From contig JAJGOT010000308.1 in assembly GCA_022457155.1 (NCBI GenBank), positions 283,501 to 347,500 of the forward strand: 64,000 nucleotides of DNA, read 5' to 3'. This DNA is from Cladopsammia gracilis (Eukaryota > Cnidaria > Anthozoa > Scleractinia > Dendrophylliidae). The notes below the pieces were generated by a model. The model saw only the letters and a program-made list of their open reading frames with translations, searched no databases and was not told where the DNA came from. The position numbers and the translations under genes were made by a program. Positions 1 through 11,664 of the stretch are shown here, one piece after another; within the stretch, counting starts at the first letter, position 1, and every line of letters starts with the position of its first letter.

Positions 1-49
1 CTCCTAGCCTTTCAAAACTAGTAGTCATGCTTGAGTGAGAGCCTCAAAG

Positions 50-280
50 TTAGACGAAAGCGCATCTGTTTAACGACTTGACGACGTCAAGCGACTGGTT
101 TTCTTCGACAGAAATTATTTTGACTAGATCTTTCCGCTTTATTTCCTGGCCAGGCACTTTAGACTTCGGCAACTTCGACTTTGCTCTGTCATTCAGAGCA
201 TGTGGCGGCTCTTCGAGCTCACCCGCAGTATGTTGTTTGTGCTCTACGAGCACGTGTGAACTTGAACTTCCCTCGTTCAT
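50..280 (-). CDS. hypothetical 76-aa ORF
   Basis: A 76-residue reading frame opens at 280 on the minus strand and stops at 50. It is hydrophilic and rich in Ser, Glu and Lys, with no membrane segment or domain I recognise. Its codon use is more even than the AT-rich transposon debris around it, so it could be the first exon of a host gene leaving the window to the left. No clear splice donor was found. A chance ORF is equally possible. Confidence 0.25.
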   Translation of the reverse strand: MNEGSSSSHVLVEHKQHTAGELEEPPHALNDRAKSKLPKSKVPGQEIKRKDLVKIISVEENQSLDVVKSLNRCAFV

Positions 281-538
281 TTGGAACAGAATTCCAGCGA
301 AATGTTGGCTCCCCTAGCACAGATACGAAACACAACACAGTGTCAGTTAGGAAAAACACAAACTAAATTCAAAAGCATGAAAACAGAACGAGGAAAGCAG
401 ACACTTACGAAAGGCGACCGGCGACCATGAATTCAACGCATCAAGTGATCGGTACATGCGCAGCGCATATCTCATGGAATCTCTGGTCACGTGACAGTGA
501 GGTAGAATTTTATTTCCTCTAAAAACATATGTTTAAAA

Positions 539-2290
539 AACGTACTCAAGATTTTAGGCATTTATTTCACCTACAATGATAGTTTAAGAAAGAAATTATT
601 CTTTGATGAAGTTCTAAAGTCTATCAAGCAAAAGTTACAATTGTGGAGATGGAGGGATTTAACTATCTTAGGAAGGATCCAAATTGTAAAGACGTTTGTT
701 ATTGCTGTATTTATGTATCGAGCCTGTTCAGTTCGCTTGGATAAAGATGTGATGGTGGAGGTTGACAGGTTAATTTACCAATTTATTTGGAAGGGGAAAG
801 ACAAGGTCAAGCGTCTATCTCTTATATGCGAAATTGACAAGGGCGGATTAAAAGCACCGCATTTAGCTTCGATTATTAAGGCGCAAAGAATCATGTGCTG
901 CGCGAAATTCGCTGAAACTAAACAGCAGAGTAATTGGAAGATCATACTTTCACATTACCTAAAGGACGTCGGGCGTAATTTCATTTTATGTTGTGCGTTT
1001 GATCTTAAAAAACTTCCCGTCAATCTTCCCAAGTTTTATGAAGAATGTTTCCGTTGTTTCGCAGAGATTTCGACGGCAGGTAAGCTAACGGAACAGGCAC
1101 CTTGTAAAATCATACATGACACAGTAATTTGGAACAATAAGTTGATTTGTATTGAAGGAAAGTCTGTCTTCTATGAGTCGTTGTTTAGAAAAGGAATAAT
1201 TACTCTTGGCGATCTTGTAGCCGAAGAAGGGCCGGTTACGACTTTTCAGATTTTAACAAGAACAATATTTACTGGTATAGAAAAATTTCAATTAATGGCA
1301 CTTATTGATGCGCTTCCTGCTTCATGGCGACATCATGTTAAGACTTGTGGTAATTATGAAAAGACGGATTTTACGTTTTCAAAGAGGGTTTGTTTAGATT
1401 TAAATGGTCAAAGTGTATTACTCGATAAACTGTCATCTAGAATCATCTATAAAGAAGTACGTTCAAAGTTTGAAGTCATGCCACCTGCACAGATAAGATA
1501 TACGGAAAAATATGAGGATTCACTGCAATGGAAGGAGATCTATCAGCTGCCTTTCAAAGTTGCTATTGATTCGAAATCACGGGAGTTCCAATTTAGAGTG
1601 TTACATAGGTACTTCGCGACAAATATGTTTCTTCATAAAATTGGCTTGGTTCCCTGTCCGTTGTGTACATTTTGTAAAAAAGAAAATGAATCCCTTGAAC
1701 ATTTATTTATAAACTGTGATTTTACTAGAATATTTTGGCAAGATTTTATCCTGTTTTGTAATAACATTAAAATTAAGCTGGATACGCTCTCAGATATTGA
1801 CAAAATTTTTGGAATTTGGGAGACAAGCACAGATTATTTATTGCTCAACCATCTAATAATTTTGGCAAAACAGCATATTTACTCCTGTCGAAATAAAGAC
1901 TGTGTTCCTTCCTTAAACATTTACCTTTCTAAAGTGGCTCTAACATATCATATTGAAACAGTCGTTGCTGACTCAAAAGGCAAGCGATCAGTTCACGACG
2001 CTAAGTGGAAGAAATATGTACTGAAGACTCAAGCTGGCAGCCAAATTACATAAGTATATTATGCTTTTACTTTAAACAAAAGAACGTTAATACCAAATAC
2101 TTTTTTTGTTCCTTGTTCCCTTTTTCGTCCTTTATTTTATAGAGTCTATTATAGGGTTATTTATTTTTTTTCTTGTGTCTTTCTTGTATTGTATTTTAAA
2201 TTGTATTTAAAAGTGTATTGTATTGTATTGCGAATAATTCTACTGTCAAAAAATTGTATTGTATTGTATGATAAATATCATTAAAATACA
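539..2290 (+). mobile_element. LINE (L1/Tx1-like) 3' half: ORF2 C-terminal region and 3' tail
   Basis: An open frame runs from about 539 to 2053 without interruption. It starts in the region after the reverse-transcriptase core (LGIYFTYND, then WRDLTILGRIQIVK), continues through a FIWKGKDKVKRLS block and ends with the cysteine-histidine zinc-finger typical of these ORF2 proteins (CPLCTFCKKENESLEHLF near residue 340 of the frame from 641). The RT catalytic core is absent, so the copy is 5'-truncated, as is usual for target-primed reverse transcription. The 3' UTR ends in TATTG repeats at about 2214-2272. The uninterrupted frame over 1.5 kb suggests a fairly recent insertion. Confidence 0.85.
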
Positions 2291-2296
2291 AAAAAA

Positions 2297-3812
2297 ATAA
2301 GCAGCTGGTCAGCAAGAAGACTGTCTCTCCTGGGTAAAATTGCAATCCTAAAATCCCTCGCTGTATCGCAAATCGAGATGTTATTAAGGAAATCAACTCT
2401 CTGTTATACGACTTTCTTTGGGATGGCAAAAGTGACAAAATCAAAAGGACAGAAATGATTAACGACTATAATAAGGGAGGGCTAAAAATGATAGACATTC
2501 AAAGCTTTAATCAATCCTTGAAAATGAAATGTGTAAAAGATTATCTCGATGATGATAATCAGACGAAATGGAAGTCTTTTTTTAATTACTACCTCGAAAG
2601 GTACGGGGCAAATTAGTATTTTCCAGCAACCTAAAACGGCAAGATGTTCCACTGCTCAATCTGACAGACCCATTCTTGATTGAGATTGTAGAATATTGGA
2701 GCACTTTAAATTACAGGGACGAGAACTTAGATTTAATTTCCACCAAGATCTGACATAACTCCTTAATAATAATCGAGAATAGACCGTTCTTCTATAAATC
2801 GTGGTTTAATGCAGGAGTAAAGGAAATTAAGGACTTACTCAATGCAGAGCAGAATTTCATAACCTACAATACTTTTACCGCTAAATACAATATTAAGACT
2901 CACTACCTAGAGTTTTACAAGGTAGTGTCAGCATTGAAACAATTCAGAAAAAAGTGTTCTCCAAACCTAAACAACCCTACTCTGATAAAAGATACTGCTG
3001 AAAATCTACTATCATCATCCAATGTTTGCAAGACCTTCTACAAATGTATTATTGAAAAAAAGCCTCTACCCCGGTAAAAAGCCAAGAAACATGGCTTTCT
3101 GAAGACGATATAATTGGAAATGTGGAGGTGAATTGGGAAAAAAACCTATCGTTTGCCCTTTTTTATGTACAACAGAAACAAAACTGAGAGTTTTTCAATT
3201 TAAATTTTTACACAGACGGATAACTACAAACGACTTTCTTCGTAAAATAGGCCTAAAAGAGGTAGACTCTTGTTCTTTTTGTGGAGATTGCACCGAAAGT
3301 CTTATCCATTTGTTTTGGAACTGCACATATACCCAGACTTTCTGGAAAAGCGCTTTCAATTGGATTTCCCAAAAAAGTAATCTCCTTCTCTCCTGCCTTT
3401 TGCCTTGGTTTTATTGATAGTATATCAAACTCACTGCTTCATTACTTTCTTCTCATTGCTAGACACTATATATACACTTGCAGACTAAGAAACACCCTGC
3501 CTAAGCTACAGGTATACATACAATCTACTATGAACTTCATGGAAATTGAAAAACAAATAGCTCTTGACCACAATAATATAACTTCTTTTAAGAAGAAATG
3601 GGCCACTTTAAAACACTGCCCATCTCCCTCCAGAGAAATAATTAAAACTGCAATTTTTAAATGAAACAAACATCGCGTAGATACTGAAAACCGAAGCAAG
3701 GGCACCCAGTCGGACATGTTATTCTTATGTGGAAAATATTTGATGTAAATGGGGTAAAGTATTATGTAAATAGTGCTAGTGTTGTTCTCAGATATGTTAA
3801 ATGAACTGGGAA
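2297..3812 (+). mobile_element. LINE fragment, same family as the copy at 39111-41720
   Basis: The stretch aligns base for base with 39990-41530, beginning at GCAGCTGGTCAGCAAGAAGA. Relative to that copy it lacks about 35 bases after TCGCAAAT near 2370 and carries several stops and frameshifts, so it codes for nothing. Surviving pieces include the zinc-finger segment DSCSFCGDCTESLIHLFWNC (3265-3325). Homology ends in the shared 3' UTR near 3812. The copy is 5'-truncated and lies directly against the LINE to its left. Confidence 0.88.
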
Positions 3813-3841
3813 TTAATTTGTGATCCATTTATGTAATGTGT

Positions 3842-6524
3842 GAGGGAGTGTTTCAACCACGGCGAAATGTTTAGCTCTCAAAGAAAAGCAATTATAACTC
3901 TTATAGAAAAGCAACATAAAGATCGAACTCTCATTGAAAATTGGAGACCAATCTCTCTTATCAACGTGGATGCAAAAATAATTTCAAAAGTGATTGCTTT
4001 AAGATTAAAGAAAGTTTTACCGAATATCATACATCATAATCAAACAGGATATGTTTAAGATCGCTATATTGGTGAGATTATTCGATCAATTTTCGATATA
4101 ATGGAATTTACAGACAGTAAGAATATTCCAGGTATCTTGATTTTCATTGAATTTAAAAAAGCTTTCTACTCGTTAGAATGGCATTATCTTTTCAGTTGCC
4201 TTGAGGCCTTTACTTTTGGCCCCAATTTTATAAATTGGGTCAAAATGTTTTATACAAATATTCAAAGCTGTGTAATAAATAATGGAATGGCATCAGACTA
4301 TTTTACTTTAGAACGTGGTGTGAGGCAGGGTGATCCCTTGTCCCCCTACCTCTTTATCTTAGCTGTTGAAAGCTTGGCTTTCTCCATTCGTCAAAATGTT
4401 GATATCAAAGGAATTAAAATAGGAAATTATGAAGCCAAGCTATTGCTATACGCAGACGATACCACAGCAACCCTGTCTGATGAAAATTCTGCAAAAACGC
4501 TATTTGAAGAACTAGAAGTATTTAAGAACTTGTGTGGGTTGGAGATAAATAGTTCTAAAACAGAAGGAATGTGGATTGGTTCGCTTAAAAGAAAAGACGA
4601 AAAAGCGTTTGGTATTAAATGGCCAAGTGAACCCATTAAAGCTTTAGGAACCTTTTTTACATATGACCTATCATTATTTTACGAAAAAAACTTTCAAGAG
4701 AAGGTTTTAGCATAAAGCAGCTGACAAATATATGGTCATCTAGAGGGCTGTCCATTTATGGTAAAGTAACTATAATCAAATCATTACTTATTCCAAAACT
4801 AGTTTTTATATCTTCGGTTCTTTCATCTCCAAGTAAAATCATCAAACAAGTAAATAGTTTGATTTTCTCCTTTTTATGGAATGGAAAGGATAAAGTAACA
4901 AGGCTCTCTTCAATAAACAGTTATGAAGACGGTGGCATTAAAATGACAGATATTGAAGTAATATATCAAACACGAGGAACAGTGTTTCATCAGATTTCCA
5001 AACACCGAGAAGTGGATTGGAAAAACGAGGCGCAGCCGAGTTTTTTTAAACCACTTCAAGGTGTTTGGAAATCTGATGAAACACTGTTTCGAGTGTTTGA
5101 TATAGCTTCTCAAACTGATCGTTAAATGCGGAGAAAACGAAGGAATAAAATCGCCAAAATCTATGCAAATTAAGAAACGATTTCAAAACCTCCTTCACGG
5201 TAGTGATTTTCATTTGTGTTCTCGTCATGAATTATTAATGAGTTTGAGAAAGCTTGGTCAAAGCTGTACGATTAGCTTGGCTAAAACGTATTTTCAGCGA
5301 TAACGAAAGTTCGTGGAAATTCTACTTGTTACATCTCCTACGCAATGTTGGTGGTCTTTTGCTTTTTAAATGTAATTATGCAATGAACGATCTTTCAATT
5401 AACTCCGTTTTCTACAGAGAACTTTTAGAATCTTGGTTAGAATTTCGAAATCTCTTTTTAGCTAATAAAGAACGGCTCTGTATAATTTGGAATAACAAAG
5501 ATATAAGAATAAATCTTATTATGACTCGGGGATACGTATCATTAAAGATCTCTTGTTCAATCTCGACAATATAGAATTCTTTAATGTAATTAATAACATA
5601 GTTGAGAAAGCTAATTTTCTTACATGGACAGGTCTTAGGCGCGCAATTCTTTCTTCTTTGAAAATAATAGAGTACACTACCTTTACAGATAATACTTATT
5701 TTATAAAGGGAAATGAGATTTGACTATTATTCTTAAATAATATCAAATAAAGCACAATTACCTAGTAATGCAAAGAATTTAAAACATGATTTTGGCTTAT
5801 CTGACGAAGACTTAAAAATTGCTTACAGCCTTCCCCACTTAATATCAATGCAAAACGTTTTAAAATTGGATATCTCCAGCATGACAAATTTACTTTCAGC
5901 AAGACTGAACAGGAAACATTATGTCACTTTCTCTTTTACTGTCGGCACTCAAATATGTTGTGGTAGAATGTTGAACAGTATTATTTAACAATAACAAAGG
6001 AATTTCACGGGTTGCGTTTACGAGAGGTTATAATTGGAATAACGATGCCAAATGTCCCTTGATAAATTATCTGATATTAATTGGTAAATTGTATTTATGG
6101 GATTGCAGAAAGAAACAGGTACTTCCAAACATCGAAGGTTTCAAATTTAAAGTGAGAATTAAATACCAAGTTGAAAAATATATTTCCACTAAGAATAATA
6201 AACTAGAAACCTTTTATGAAAAATGGCCAAAAGACATTTCCCCTCTTTAATTAAGTTCGTGTGTATGCTTTTGTGTGTATGTTCGTGTGTGTTTTTGTTT
6301 TATTTTAGGGTGTACTGTAAATAGCTGTCAATTTCTCTTTTATCAACATAATTCAGCATCTGTGAAATCTTGACAATTGTAAGCATGTCTGTTATGGCAG
6401 TTGTTTAGAATATTATATTTTTTTCTTTTTAAGTAGTTCTTTGTAATTGAAGTACCAATAAAAATAATAATAATAATGATAATAATAATAATAAAACATA
6501 AAAAAAAATAATAATAATAATTTT
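3842..6524 (+). mobile_element. LINE ORF2 remnant with RT core, broken
   Basis: Coding similarity starts with an RT motif-1 block (IENWRPISLINVDAKI, about 3937-3985). RT motifs follow: RGVRQGDPLSPYLF (about 4312-4355) and the YADD box (about 4447-4458). The motif A block reads IEFKKAFYSLEW: two acidic positions normally found there are changed, so the enzyme would be dead even without the stop at 4056 and the later frameshifts. Post-RT segments resume at 4716-4957, are cut by a foldback insertion, and continue from about 5255 to 6248. The 3' end is an A-rich (AAT)n tail at 6467-6523. Confidence 0.87.
4960..5255 (+). repeat. foldback (palindromic) MITE inserted in the LINE ORF
   Basis: The 4962-5104 block is a near-perfect inverted repeat. 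The left arm begins TATATCAAACACGAG and the right arm ends GAGTGTTTGATATA, with about 60 matching positions per arm. A weaker inverted pair (AGCTTCTCAAACT near 5105; GTTTGAGAAAGCTT near 5235) extends the symmetry to about 5255. Removing about 290 bp rejoins the LINE frame between GIKMTDIE and KAVRLAWLKRIF, so this is an insertion. Exact borders and target duplication are unclear. Confidence 0.65.
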
Positions 6525-6712
6525 AATCTTTAAAATTGCCTATATTACATCTCATCTGGTCGATCGACTGCAACTGCAACACTGTAAATCCTTGGCAACA
6601 CCTGGGTGCCCTTATGTCTGGTTATGTTGACTTATTTATGAATGCAACAAAACCTCATCTTACTAAAAAAAATTACCAAAATCACCAAAAATAAAACTGT
6701 TTTCCCTTGTTG
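6525..6712. other. spacer between LINE tail and satellite
   Basis: Short unique-looking AT-rich DNA with no coding signal or repeat that I can place. Confidence 0.4.
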
Positions 6713-8628
6713 GCGATGATTTCAGGCCAGTACGACGATTTTGAGATCAGGTGTGCTCAAAAGTGAGATTTTGCCAAAACTTCCTCCGCACAACCCCAAA
6801 CGTGCGTTTTGTGCACTTTTCATAGAAATACCACTGTTTTCCAGATTTGGTGGTGATTTGAGGACAGAACGACCATTTTCAGATCTGGTGTGCTCAAAAG
6901 TGAGATTTTGCCAAACCTTGCTCCGCACGGCCCCAAACGTGCTTGCTCAAAGTGATTTTGCCAAACCTTGCTCCGCACGGCCCCAAACGTGCGTTTTGTG
7001 CACTTTTCATAGAAATCGCACTGTTTTCCAGATTTCCTGGTGATTTGAGGCCAGAACGACGATTTTCAGATCTGGTGTGCTCAAAAGTGAGATTTTGTCA
7101 AACCTTGCTCCGCACGGCCCCAAACGTGCGTTTTGTGCACTTTTCATAAAAATCGCATTGTTTTCCAGATTTGGCGATGTTTTGAGGCAGGTACGACTAT
7201 TTTCTGATCTGGTGTGCTCAAAAGTGAGATTTTTCCAAAACGTGCTGCGCACGGCCCCAAACGTGCGTTTTGTGCACTTTTCATAAAAATCGCATTGTTT
7301 TCCAGATTTGGCGATGATTTGAGGCAGGTGCGATGATTTTCACATCTCTTGTTGTCAAAAGTGAGAATTTGCCAAAACTTTCTCCGCACGGCTCCAAACG
7401 TGCGTTTTGTGCACTTTTCATAGAAATACCACTGTTTTCCAGATTTGGTGGTGATTTGAGGTCAGAACGACGATTTTCAGATCTGGTGTGCTCAAAAGTG
7501 AGATTTTGCCAAAACGTGCTGTGCACGGCCCCAAACGATCGTTTTGTTTGACTCTTTGTGCCAACAGTATAAAACAGTATTTTCAGATAAAGTCAGTTTT
7601 TCATTAAATTTTTCTCGCCACCAGTTAGAAAAAAAATTCCAAAACGACGAGGATACACTGCAAGTAATTAAAATGTGTCTTAGAGATTGATTTTCTAGGT
7701 TACATAAAGGACAGACTTGTCACAGTAAGAAATCGCACTGTTTTGCCGATTTGCCATTGGCAAAACTTGCTCCGCATGGCCCTAAACTTGCGTTTTGTGC
7801 ACTTTTCATAGAAATGCACTGTTTTCGCTTTTTGGCGATGATTTGACGCCAGTACGATGATTTTGAGATCCGGTGTGCTCTAAAGTGATATTTTGCCAAA
7901 ACTTGCTCCGCGCGGCCCAAACGCGCGTTTTGTCCAGTTTTCATAATAATGCCCTGTTTTCGCTTTTTGGCGATGATTTTAGACCAGTACCACGATTTTG
8001 AGATCTGTTGAGCTCAAAAGTGAGATTTTGCCAAAACTTGCTCCGCACGACCCCAAACCTGCGTTTTGTGCAGTTTTCATAGAAATGCACTGTTTCCGCT
8101 TTTTGGCGATGATTTGAGGCCAGTACGACGATTTTGAGATCTGGTGTGCTCAACAGTGAGATTTTGCCAAAACTTGCTCCGCACCGCCCCAAACGTACGT
8201 TTTGTGCACTTTTCATAGAAATTCATTTTTTTCGCTTTTTGGCGATTATTGGAGACCAGTATAACGATTTTGAGATCTAATGTGCTCAAAAGTGAGAGTT
8301 TGCCAAAACTTGCTCCGTACGGCCCCAAATGTGCGTTTTGTGCACTTTTCTTAGAGATGCCACTGTTTTCCAGATTTGGCGTTGATTTGAGGCCAGCAGG
8401 ATGATTTTCAGATCCGGTGTGCTCAAAAGTGAGATTTTTCCCAATCGTTGTCCGCGCCACTTTTCATAGAAATGCACTGTGTTCGCTTTTTAGCGATGAT
8501 TTGAGGCCAGTACGACTATTTTGAAATCTGGTGTGCTCAAAAGTGAGAGGCTGCCAAAAGTTGCTCCGCACGGCCCAAAGCGTGCGTTGTGTGCAGTTTT
8601 CATAGAAATGCACTGTTTTCGTTTTGTG
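6713..8628. repeat. 137-bp satellite array, about 13 monomers, two subfamilies
   Basis: The marker GTGTGCTCAAAAGTGAG recurs at 6751, 6888, 7075, 7212, 7486, 7873, 8144, 8280, 8417 and 8531, with diverged versions at about 7349 and 8008. Spacing is 135-137 bp, except one 50-bp partial duplication (about 6910-6990) and one shortened monomer before 8531. Monomers in 6713-7545 carry TTTCCAGATTTGG and those in 7733-8628 mostly carry CGCTTTTTGGCGATG, so there are two sequence classes. A non-repetitive stretch at 7546-7732 separates them. Each monomer can be read as short ORFs on both strands, an effect of repeat length and not evidence of genes. Confidence 0.93.
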
Positions 8629-8629
8629 A

Positions 8630-8921
8630 AGACTTAGATTGGGAAGAAAATATAATCATTGGAGGTGATTTTAACTTTCCTCTTGACCCTAAGCTGGGTA
8701 TGAAAGGTGGCGTTATGGTACCTAGAAATATGGTTATAGACAATATTGAATGTTTACAAAAGGAATTAGACCTTGTCGACGTTTGGAGTATTAAAAATCC
8801 ACAATCTAGAAGTTAGACTTGGACCCAAAAATCTCCACCAATTTTGTGTCGTTTAGATTACTGGCTGATATCAAACAACTTACAGGATTTTGTAAATACA
8901 ACCGACATCATTCCAGCTATA
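8630..8921 (+). mobile_element. LINE ORF2 endonuclease domain, left part
   Basis: The frame contains the apurinic-endonuclease signature IIIGGDFNFPLDP (about 8653-8690) and, after a TAG stop at about 8814, the later block CRLDYWLISNNLQDF typical of LINE endonucleases. It ends in IIPAI at 8921. The expected next residues (TDHAVIELNL) are found 6 kb away at 14884, so the domain has been split by an insertion. The frame also has the in-frame stop, so the element was probably already decaying. Confidence 0.8.
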
Positions 8922-9029
8922 ATCAAAGGGCTCTTAAAGCCATCTCGTTAAAGCGTTAGAACGTGAGGTTAATAAAAACAAAATAGAAGAATTGATAGTG
9001 AATATGGTAAAGATGCCGTTGTAGCGCAC

Positions 9030-9380
9030 CTTTAGAATAAGTCTACTTAAAATACGTACATGAAAACATCACATGATGCAAATCAGCCAATAGAAATTTA
9101 TGTTCACGAAATGGGCGTAGTTTACATTTTCAAAAAACAAACAACTTTAACATGCAAGGCTGATCAGACAGATTTCTTTTAATAAGATATGCCCGATATT
9201 TCGGTTAGACAAAACTAACCTTCATCAGGGGCTAGGAAAGCTTAGTGAAGATGGAAACAAACGGTTACAATATTTAAAATGGGCTAAAATAAATTGCTGG
9301 CACACGATAGGCTAAAAAACAAGTAACGGTCCAGCTATATTTTGCTACTGTTTGTTCTAGTGGTCCTTGCATTTTTACAG
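9030..9380 (-). mobile_element. Penelope-like terminal-repeat fragment with hammerhead-like motif
   Basis: On the minus strand, CTGATGA (9222-9228 on +) is followed by a 6-bp hairpin GGTTAG-loop-CTAACC and GAAA (9199-9202 on +). That is the arrangement of a hammerhead ribozyme core, which Penelope-like terminal repeats are known to carry. One extra unpaired base lies before the stem, so activity is uncertain. No Penelope coding sequence is adjacent. Borders are estimates. Confidence 0.42.
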
Positions 9381-9475
9381 AAGTTATTTACATTTTCACG
9401 CTAGTGACTAAAATGGGGTCCTATTATTTGGTTATACAATAGACGTGTTTAGAAAATGTTATAGGCTGGGCCTTT

Positions 9476-9516
<41 letters not shown>

Positions 9517-9775
9517 ATATGATTTTATTATATAATATATGATATGATATTATTATATATTAATATATTAATTATATTAATATATGATATTGATATTAGA
9601 TATGATATTATTATTATTATTATATAATTTTATAATTTTTTAAATATCTCTGCATCATGGAATTTGTAATTTTATAGAATTTTGAATTTTTATTATCAAT
9701 TATTTCTATTTTTATCTTTTGTAATTAAGATATTTTTAAATTGTGAATAAAGTTTTTATTGTTTTTTTATTATTA

Positions 9776-9809
<34 letters not shown>

Positions 9810-9815
9810 GTTTTT
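9476..9815. repeat. AT-rich microsatellites (ATT/TTA)n
   Basis: Two ATT/TTA runs (about 9476-9515 and 9765-9810) enclose TATAATATGATAT-type simple sequence. They resemble LINE 3' tails, but no LINE body is attached on the left. Confidence 0.85.
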
Positions 9816-9957
9816 TTTGCATCAGTGCTCCACTTTTTCAAGACCAAAAGCCAGAATAGTCCTCAACTTCAACGACTAAGGAGAGCTTTTTTCACAAGAT
9901 TTGGTGCCGTTTTTTCACCACAAGCAAGAAAGCGTCTGGTGACTATCTGTCTTCGCT

Positions 9958-10674
9958 TTGGTGAGTGCGTGCTTTTCAATTTTGTTGTTTTGGTTTTGGT
10001 CTCACGAGTTTTCTCGCCCTCGCGTTACGTGGAGATGGCCGCGCGTCCCGCACACCAGCTGTTCGCCCACACTAGAACTTACTGTCTGCTTGATAGCGGA
10101 GGAAAACCTGGATCTTGACTCGCTCAGTATAGCGCAGTCGTTACCGAACTTTAAGGAAGAAATCGTTTCGATCGTACCCCTCTACGGAGGAAAGTGCTTC
10201 GACATCAACCTCCGATCTACAGAATCGGCCACGCGGTTGGCGGCATCGGGCTTTGACTGCGAAAGCCACGTTATCCCTTTACGCCTTTTAGGGCAAAAAG
10301 CACTACACGTGTCATGCTTCGTTCCCGTTGAATTCCCCGATGAAAACCTGCTACAACTCGTGGAACAATACGGCGACCTCAAAGCGCGAGCAGTCCGCCG
10401 GCTTTGCTTCAAAGCCACGGGCTACACGCACATCGAGAACGGCATCCGTGTCGTAGAATTCACACGTTTACAAAAGGCAGTGCAACGCAAATTAGTCACT
10501 CAAGGGCTCGAGGTATTTTTAAAGTACACAGGCCAGCCAATACTATGCCACCGGTGCCAGTCTTCCGAGCACGTTGTTAAAGACTCCCCGAAGCTCCAGC
10601 GCCCGGAGGGGGGGGGGGCACCAGAGGCCCCCCAGCCCCCACTACAGCAACCAGCAACGACACTCCCCCTGTAA
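9958..10674 (+). pseudogene. LINE ORF1-like protein with RNA-binding fold and zinc knuckle
   Basis: The frame reads through about 200 residues resembling ORF1 proteins of cnidarian L1/Tx1 LINEs. An RRM-like region comes first (FDINLRSTESATRLAASGF, then ALHVSCFVPVEFPDENLL), then ENGIRVVEFTRLQ, then a single CCHC-type knuckle CHRCQSSEHVVKDS whose last cysteine is replaced by serine. A proline-rich tail with a poly-G tract follows. The extreme N-terminus (first 50 residues) is not ORF1-like, so the true start is unclear. It lies inside the Helentron-like element and is followed at 10996 by a piece of ORF2, so it is part of a deleted LINE copy. Confidence 0.65.
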
Positions 10675-10995
10675 CCACAATAGGCCATTTGCACGATAGC
10701 GTCATTTGACTACAACTACCAGAACTCATCTCGTTTTTCCTTTCTTATTTAAATTTTGTAATCCCAGTGACGTTTAAATAACAAAGGCTCTAATTTGCAC
10801 TACAAAACAAAAAAATGAATCTCCGTGCGACCCTTCTCCAGAAACTGCCGGCCACCCCCTACTACCGATGCCGTGAGCGTAAGCGTGAGAAATTTAATCT
10901 TTAAAGCGAGTTTGGCAACATCCTGTCTCGTGGTAAATTTAAATACAACAGATGATCACACACGTTTGGCTGAGATCAAAGATCTCCTAAAAACG

Positions 10996-11306
10996 CCATC
11001 ATTCGCAGTAAAAAACAGTGGATAGAGCTGGGGGAAAAACCGACCAAGTATTTCTACCAGCTTGAAAATCAGCGACAAACACGCGACTCAATTTCAGAGT
11101 TACGTGCCAACAATTCAACCGTGATTTCCAATAAAAATATTCTTCGCGAATGTCGCGATTTTTATCGTAACCTCCATTCGGCTGAACAAGTTAATTTATC
11201 TAGCCAAGGCTGGCTTTTCGACCAACTGGATAAAACTCTGGCATCTGAAGACCAGGAGAAATGCGAAGGTGACCTCACACTCTTCGAACGTCAATTGTTT
11301 TGTAAT
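10996..11306 (+). pseudogene. LINE ORF2 linker fragment (endonuclease to RT), first copy
   Basis: The frame QWIELGEKPTKYFYQLENQ, then NKNILRECRDFYRNLHSAEQ and DQEKCEGDLTLFE matches the conserved linker between endonuclease and RT in L1-type ORF2. Both the endonuclease and the RT are missing on either side. The second tandem unit repeats it at about 13012-13322 with an added stop. Confidence 0.75.
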
Positions 11307-11362
11307 AACGAAATATAATATCCAATTTATTCAACACTTTTGGGAGATTCGACAGATTGTAA

Positions 11363-11664
11363 AGTATAAATAGGTGATGTCACGTTTAATTCTCGCGGAG
11401 ATTGGGGTGTTGACAAACTGCGAGCCAGCGAGCCATGTGAGTCGCGCGAGTCATGCGAGGCAACTATTAGTTCCCAGTCCCTTTCATACATTAGTTCCTT
11501 CACCCTTTAGCAGTTCGCTTAGTTCGCACGAGTTTTCGCTTTCCTTCGATTATCCTATTCTCATCATAGCAGGAAATAGCAAGGGTGACAGGCCGCACAA
11601 TCTCTACCAGTGTGAAACATATGAGAACCTTTTACATTTTTGCTCTAACGAGTGTATCTTTTAA
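11363..11664 (+). promoter_or_regulatory. TATA-box module and 96-codon frame (also at 13379-13680)
   Basis: GTATAAATAGG at about 11364 is a strong TATA box. The ATG at 11374/11377 opens a 96-residue Ser-rich frame that is identical in the second unit (13390-13680). No domain is recognised. The module lies between LINE debris and the shared right part of the element, so it may be the promoter of the element or an LTR-derived U3/R. Identity of the frame in both units reflects their youth, not necessarily selection. Confidence 0.35.

Noticed and set aside
7007..8477. Series of 60-127-codon ORFs on both strands between 6720 and 8480
   Set aside because: They follow the 137-bp satellite periodicity and repeat the same peptide; no codon constraint.
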